Positions 31,246-33,677 of a DNA stretch of 33,677 nucleotides are shown one piece after another. The stretch's first letter is position 1; every line of letters begins with the position of its first letter. A program made the translations under genes and the position numbers. The stretch lies in contig MNCI01030970.1 of NCBI GenBank assembly GCA_015680685.1, positions 39,002 to 72,678 of the forward strand, in the 5' to 3' direction. Source of the DNA: Gnetum montanum (taxonomy: Eukaryota; Streptophyta; Gnetopsida; Gnetales; Gnetaceae). The notes beneath the pieces are model-generated. The model was not told the origin of the DNA. It did no database searches and was given only the letters and a program-made list of their open reading frames with translations.

Positions 31246-33677
31246 ATGGATCACCTTGCCCAAGCACACATTACCATGGAATCATCCCAAAACTCCAACG
31301 CACGTGCCTTCATAGTCCCCACACAAGAACAGTATAACTACATTTGTGTGAAGATTCAGGCCAACCTTCCTATTGACCACATAGAATAGGAGGCAAAACG
31401 AAACTTCAAGCGCATATACATGGGAGGTCATGAATTCGTCCCCTTTGTATATGACATCATCCCCCTTTCTGAGCCTCCCTATCGATCCATCTCCCAGCTC
31501 CTTCTGGCAAGGGGCCAAAACACACGGCGACCCACTGAGGAGCCCTAAAACCAACATGATGTAGATGACTTTGAGGCATAATTCGAACCTAAGGATTCAT
31601 ACCACACCCTCAGTCCCCATGCCTATGTGAACCCATTACTCCATCCTCGCATGGGACAGATGACCACTCACCAAGTATCAATGAGCACACAAGCACCGGT
31701 ATCCCAACAGAGATTACCCACATCCATCTCCACCCAGTACATACCACACGTGCAAACACATGGGGCCACTTTCACTACATCGGCCTCGCACATCTAGGGT
31801 GTCACTTCATAGTTTGTGGGTAGGCAAGGAACCATACCCCTTGTTCAACAAGCCACTCACTTCAATGTGCCACACCCCACAACCACAACTCTAAACATTG
31901 CTTCACAACAACAAATGATAATCCAACAACCTCCCTAACCAACTAATCTACCTACTGCTCAAGAGTGGGCAGAAGCCAAACAAATGATGCAAGCATTAGC
32001 TGAAGAGGTAAAGCACCTCAAAACGGCAAACACTGAACAAGTTAAAGTACTAGACTTCTACCACGATGATCCAATTAGCTCTTCAGTGCCACCGTTAGCT
32101 TTGCCCAAGGGAATCACACTTCCACAGCTGACCAAATACAATGGGAGGGGAGATCTGAATGCTCACATAGTCATGTTTTGATCAGAAACTCTATTGCTTC
32201 AAGCTTGGCCCCACGCAATCTTGCACGTGTTTGCTATGTCCTTAACGAGTGTAGCCTTAGACTGGTACCGAGCCTTGCCATGTAACTCCATGTCCTCTCT
32301 TGAGGATCTGTTACACCAATTCATTACCAAGTTTAAGAACAACCTGAAGCCTGAAGAAACCCTAGACACTCTGATATAGGTGAAACAAGAACCACTTGAG
32401 CTTGTGCAAAAGTTCATCCAACAATGGAGTGCAGCCCTTAACAAACTTCATGAGTCCATTCCTGAAAAGTATTTGCTTAAGATTCTGAAGGGAGCCGTGA
32501 ATGACTTCATTAAGTCAAAACTGTACTACCTAAGTGCTTAAATGTTGAGCCAAGCGTTCACACAGATCAAGAACATTGAACAAGCTACACAAACTAGCAA
32601 TGACCCCGCCTATGTGGCTTACAAGAACCAACACATTGCCAAACAACAGATAACAACAGAAACTATAGCCGCAAGCACAAAAACAACAAACACCAGTATC
32701 AACCCGCCTGCAACAACAGGGGCCACCTTAAGGTCAATTTTCAATGCAAGGATCACTCTAAGTACACACAGCTACCTGCGCCACCTTCAGAACTACTAGA
32801 GCAACTCCTTAAAGCTAGGAAAATCCAATACAAACACGTAATGGAGAATGCTCGTCACCAACATGATAGGTATTACGAGCTACTGAGAAATCCCACCTTA
32901 GCAGCACCAAATGAGCCCTCGGTTCCACGACATTTCAAGTTAGACCAATTCTTCCATTACCACCAGATGTCTAGTCACAATACCAACACCTGTTGTGCAT
33001 TAAAGGATGATCTACAAGAAATGATAAAACAGGGCCAACTAAACATCAACACCCTGAATCAACCCAGCACAAACGATGCCTCCTATGTCATAAACTCCAC
33101 TGGCATATATAGTAAGCCTAAACCTGTGTAGCAACCTGTTGTAATTCGTGTGCCTCCCAGCAAGGCAACAATGCCCTCCACCTCCACGAGCAAGAGACCT
33201 CCCATCATCACGAAGGTGCCACCTAGAACACCAATGAAACCCTTTGTGGTTAAGGTACCACCACCTCATACGTCCGCTAAGATGTTAAACTGGCTAGATG
33301 CAATGTAATCCCAAGCACCGAAGATAGCCTTTGTGGTCAAAGTACCACCACAGTCATCCGCTAAGACGTTAAACTGGCATGTTGCACCAATGACAACAGC
33401 CAAGAAACCTTTCATCATCAAGGTGCCACAACAGGCTAGTCAAACAACAACAACACCTCCTAAACTCCCATTTGTCATAAAAGTGCCACCACGCAGTGGC
33501 ATCTCACTTACCCTGAGCCCAACCATAGGAAACATCTCAACCTCTCCTTCCTCAAGAGTCAACCTTGCCAACAACATGGATAAGCCTACCAAATGGTAGC
33601 AGAAGAGGACAAACGAACAACGAAAAACACCCATAGCTGAAACAAAGGACACACCTAGTATACAACAACTAAACACT
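31246..33677 (+). pseudogene. gag: Element B gag, decayed, runs off the window
   Basis: The ATG at 31246 (MDHLAQAHITMESSQ) opens a frame that continues through nine in-frame stops to about 32740, shifts by one frame, and goes on to the window end through three more. A coiled-coil-like EEVKHLKTANTEQVKV precedes the gag core at about 32090-32540: LPQLTKYNGRGDLNAHIV, SVALDWYRALP, LHQFITKFKNN, FIQQWSAALNKL, LLKILKGAVNDF. This is the standard plant gypsy Retrotrans_gag layout, nearest the Tat/Ogre style. At about 32950 FFHYHQMSSHNTNTCCALKDDL is a degenerate CxxH-type knuckle that has lost its first Cys. A Pro/Thr-rich tail with repeated VKVPP motifs follows. It is more GC-rich than family A. Confidence 0.8.
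33205..33500 (+). repeat. Repeated KVPP motifs in the element B gag tail
   Basis: Five copies of a [IV][IVT]KVP[PQ] word occur about 20-35 residues apart (ITKVPP, FVVKVPP twice, FIIKVPQ, FVIKVPP), two of them followed by SAKxLNW. This is a diverged protein-level repeat, probably a spacer between gag and protease. Confidence 0.6.

Larger units (their letters stand above)
29001..33677 (+). mobile_element. Element B: 5' part of a Tat-like Ty3/gypsy element
   Basis: The layout fits the 5' end of an element: repeat-rich U3 (29280-30251), TATA box (30374), R/U5 to about 30952, a primer-binding-site-like TGGCGCTAGAAGGAGGG (30958), a leader with 17-bp repeats, and gag from 31246 to the window edge. 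The LTR start is not defined. Pol, if present, lies beyond the window. Confidence 0.6.

Overview
The window looks like heterochromatic, retrotransposon-packed DNA from a plant with a large genome. The evidence is degenerate Ty3/gypsy-type gag, protease and integrase remnants, long terminal repeats (LTRs) with TATA boxes, primer-binding sites of the plant tRNA-Asp type, heavy C-to-T decay and almost no CpG. The age and density of the elements would fit a gymnosperm, but nothing here proves the species. I find no intact host gene, no tRNA or rRNA gene and no CRISPR array. Nearly every open frame longer than 60 codons is a fragment of a decayed element or a chance frame.

From left to right: 1-660 is an LTR-like repeat (family D, minus strand). 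840-1680 is a GC- and CpG-rich island with a minus-strand coding-like fragment. About 2085-7468 is A1, a minus-strand family A element with its 5' LTR, primer-binding site and gag ORF1, but no 3' end. 7469-18513 is A0, the 3' half of a plus-strand family A element: internal promoter-like region, long ORF2 and 3' LTR. Its 3' LTR is split by A2 (11625-17989), a complete plus-strand family A element flanked by a perfect 5-bp target duplication, TTACC. 18519-23394 is AT-rich with no recognisable gene. 23395-24689 is a minus-strand retropepsin remnant (C). 24690-27640 is the 3' part of another minus-strand family A element (A3), which keeps the end of an integrase. 27641 to about 29000 is a second family D LTR. 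About 29100-33677 is the 5' part of a plus-strand Tat-like gypsy element (B), with tandem-repeat-rich U3 and leader and a decayed gag that runs off the window.

The most interesting material is family A. Copies A1 and A2 carry a gag ORF (ORF1) but no protease, reverse transcriptase, RNase H or integrase, so they look like non-autonomous TR-GAG-type elements. Downstream is a second, non-pol ORF2 (886 codons in A0, with no indel) preceded by what looks like its own promoter: a TATA box and a U3-like motif, then a possible 5'-leader intron ending exactly at the ORF2 start. In A3, and possibly A1, the ORF2 position holds unrelated, more GC-rich sequence that may be captured host-gene fragments. 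ORF2 of A0 has 24 in-frame TAG codons against 3 CAG, but only 8 TAA against 40 CAA, a strong footprint of CHG-methylation decay.
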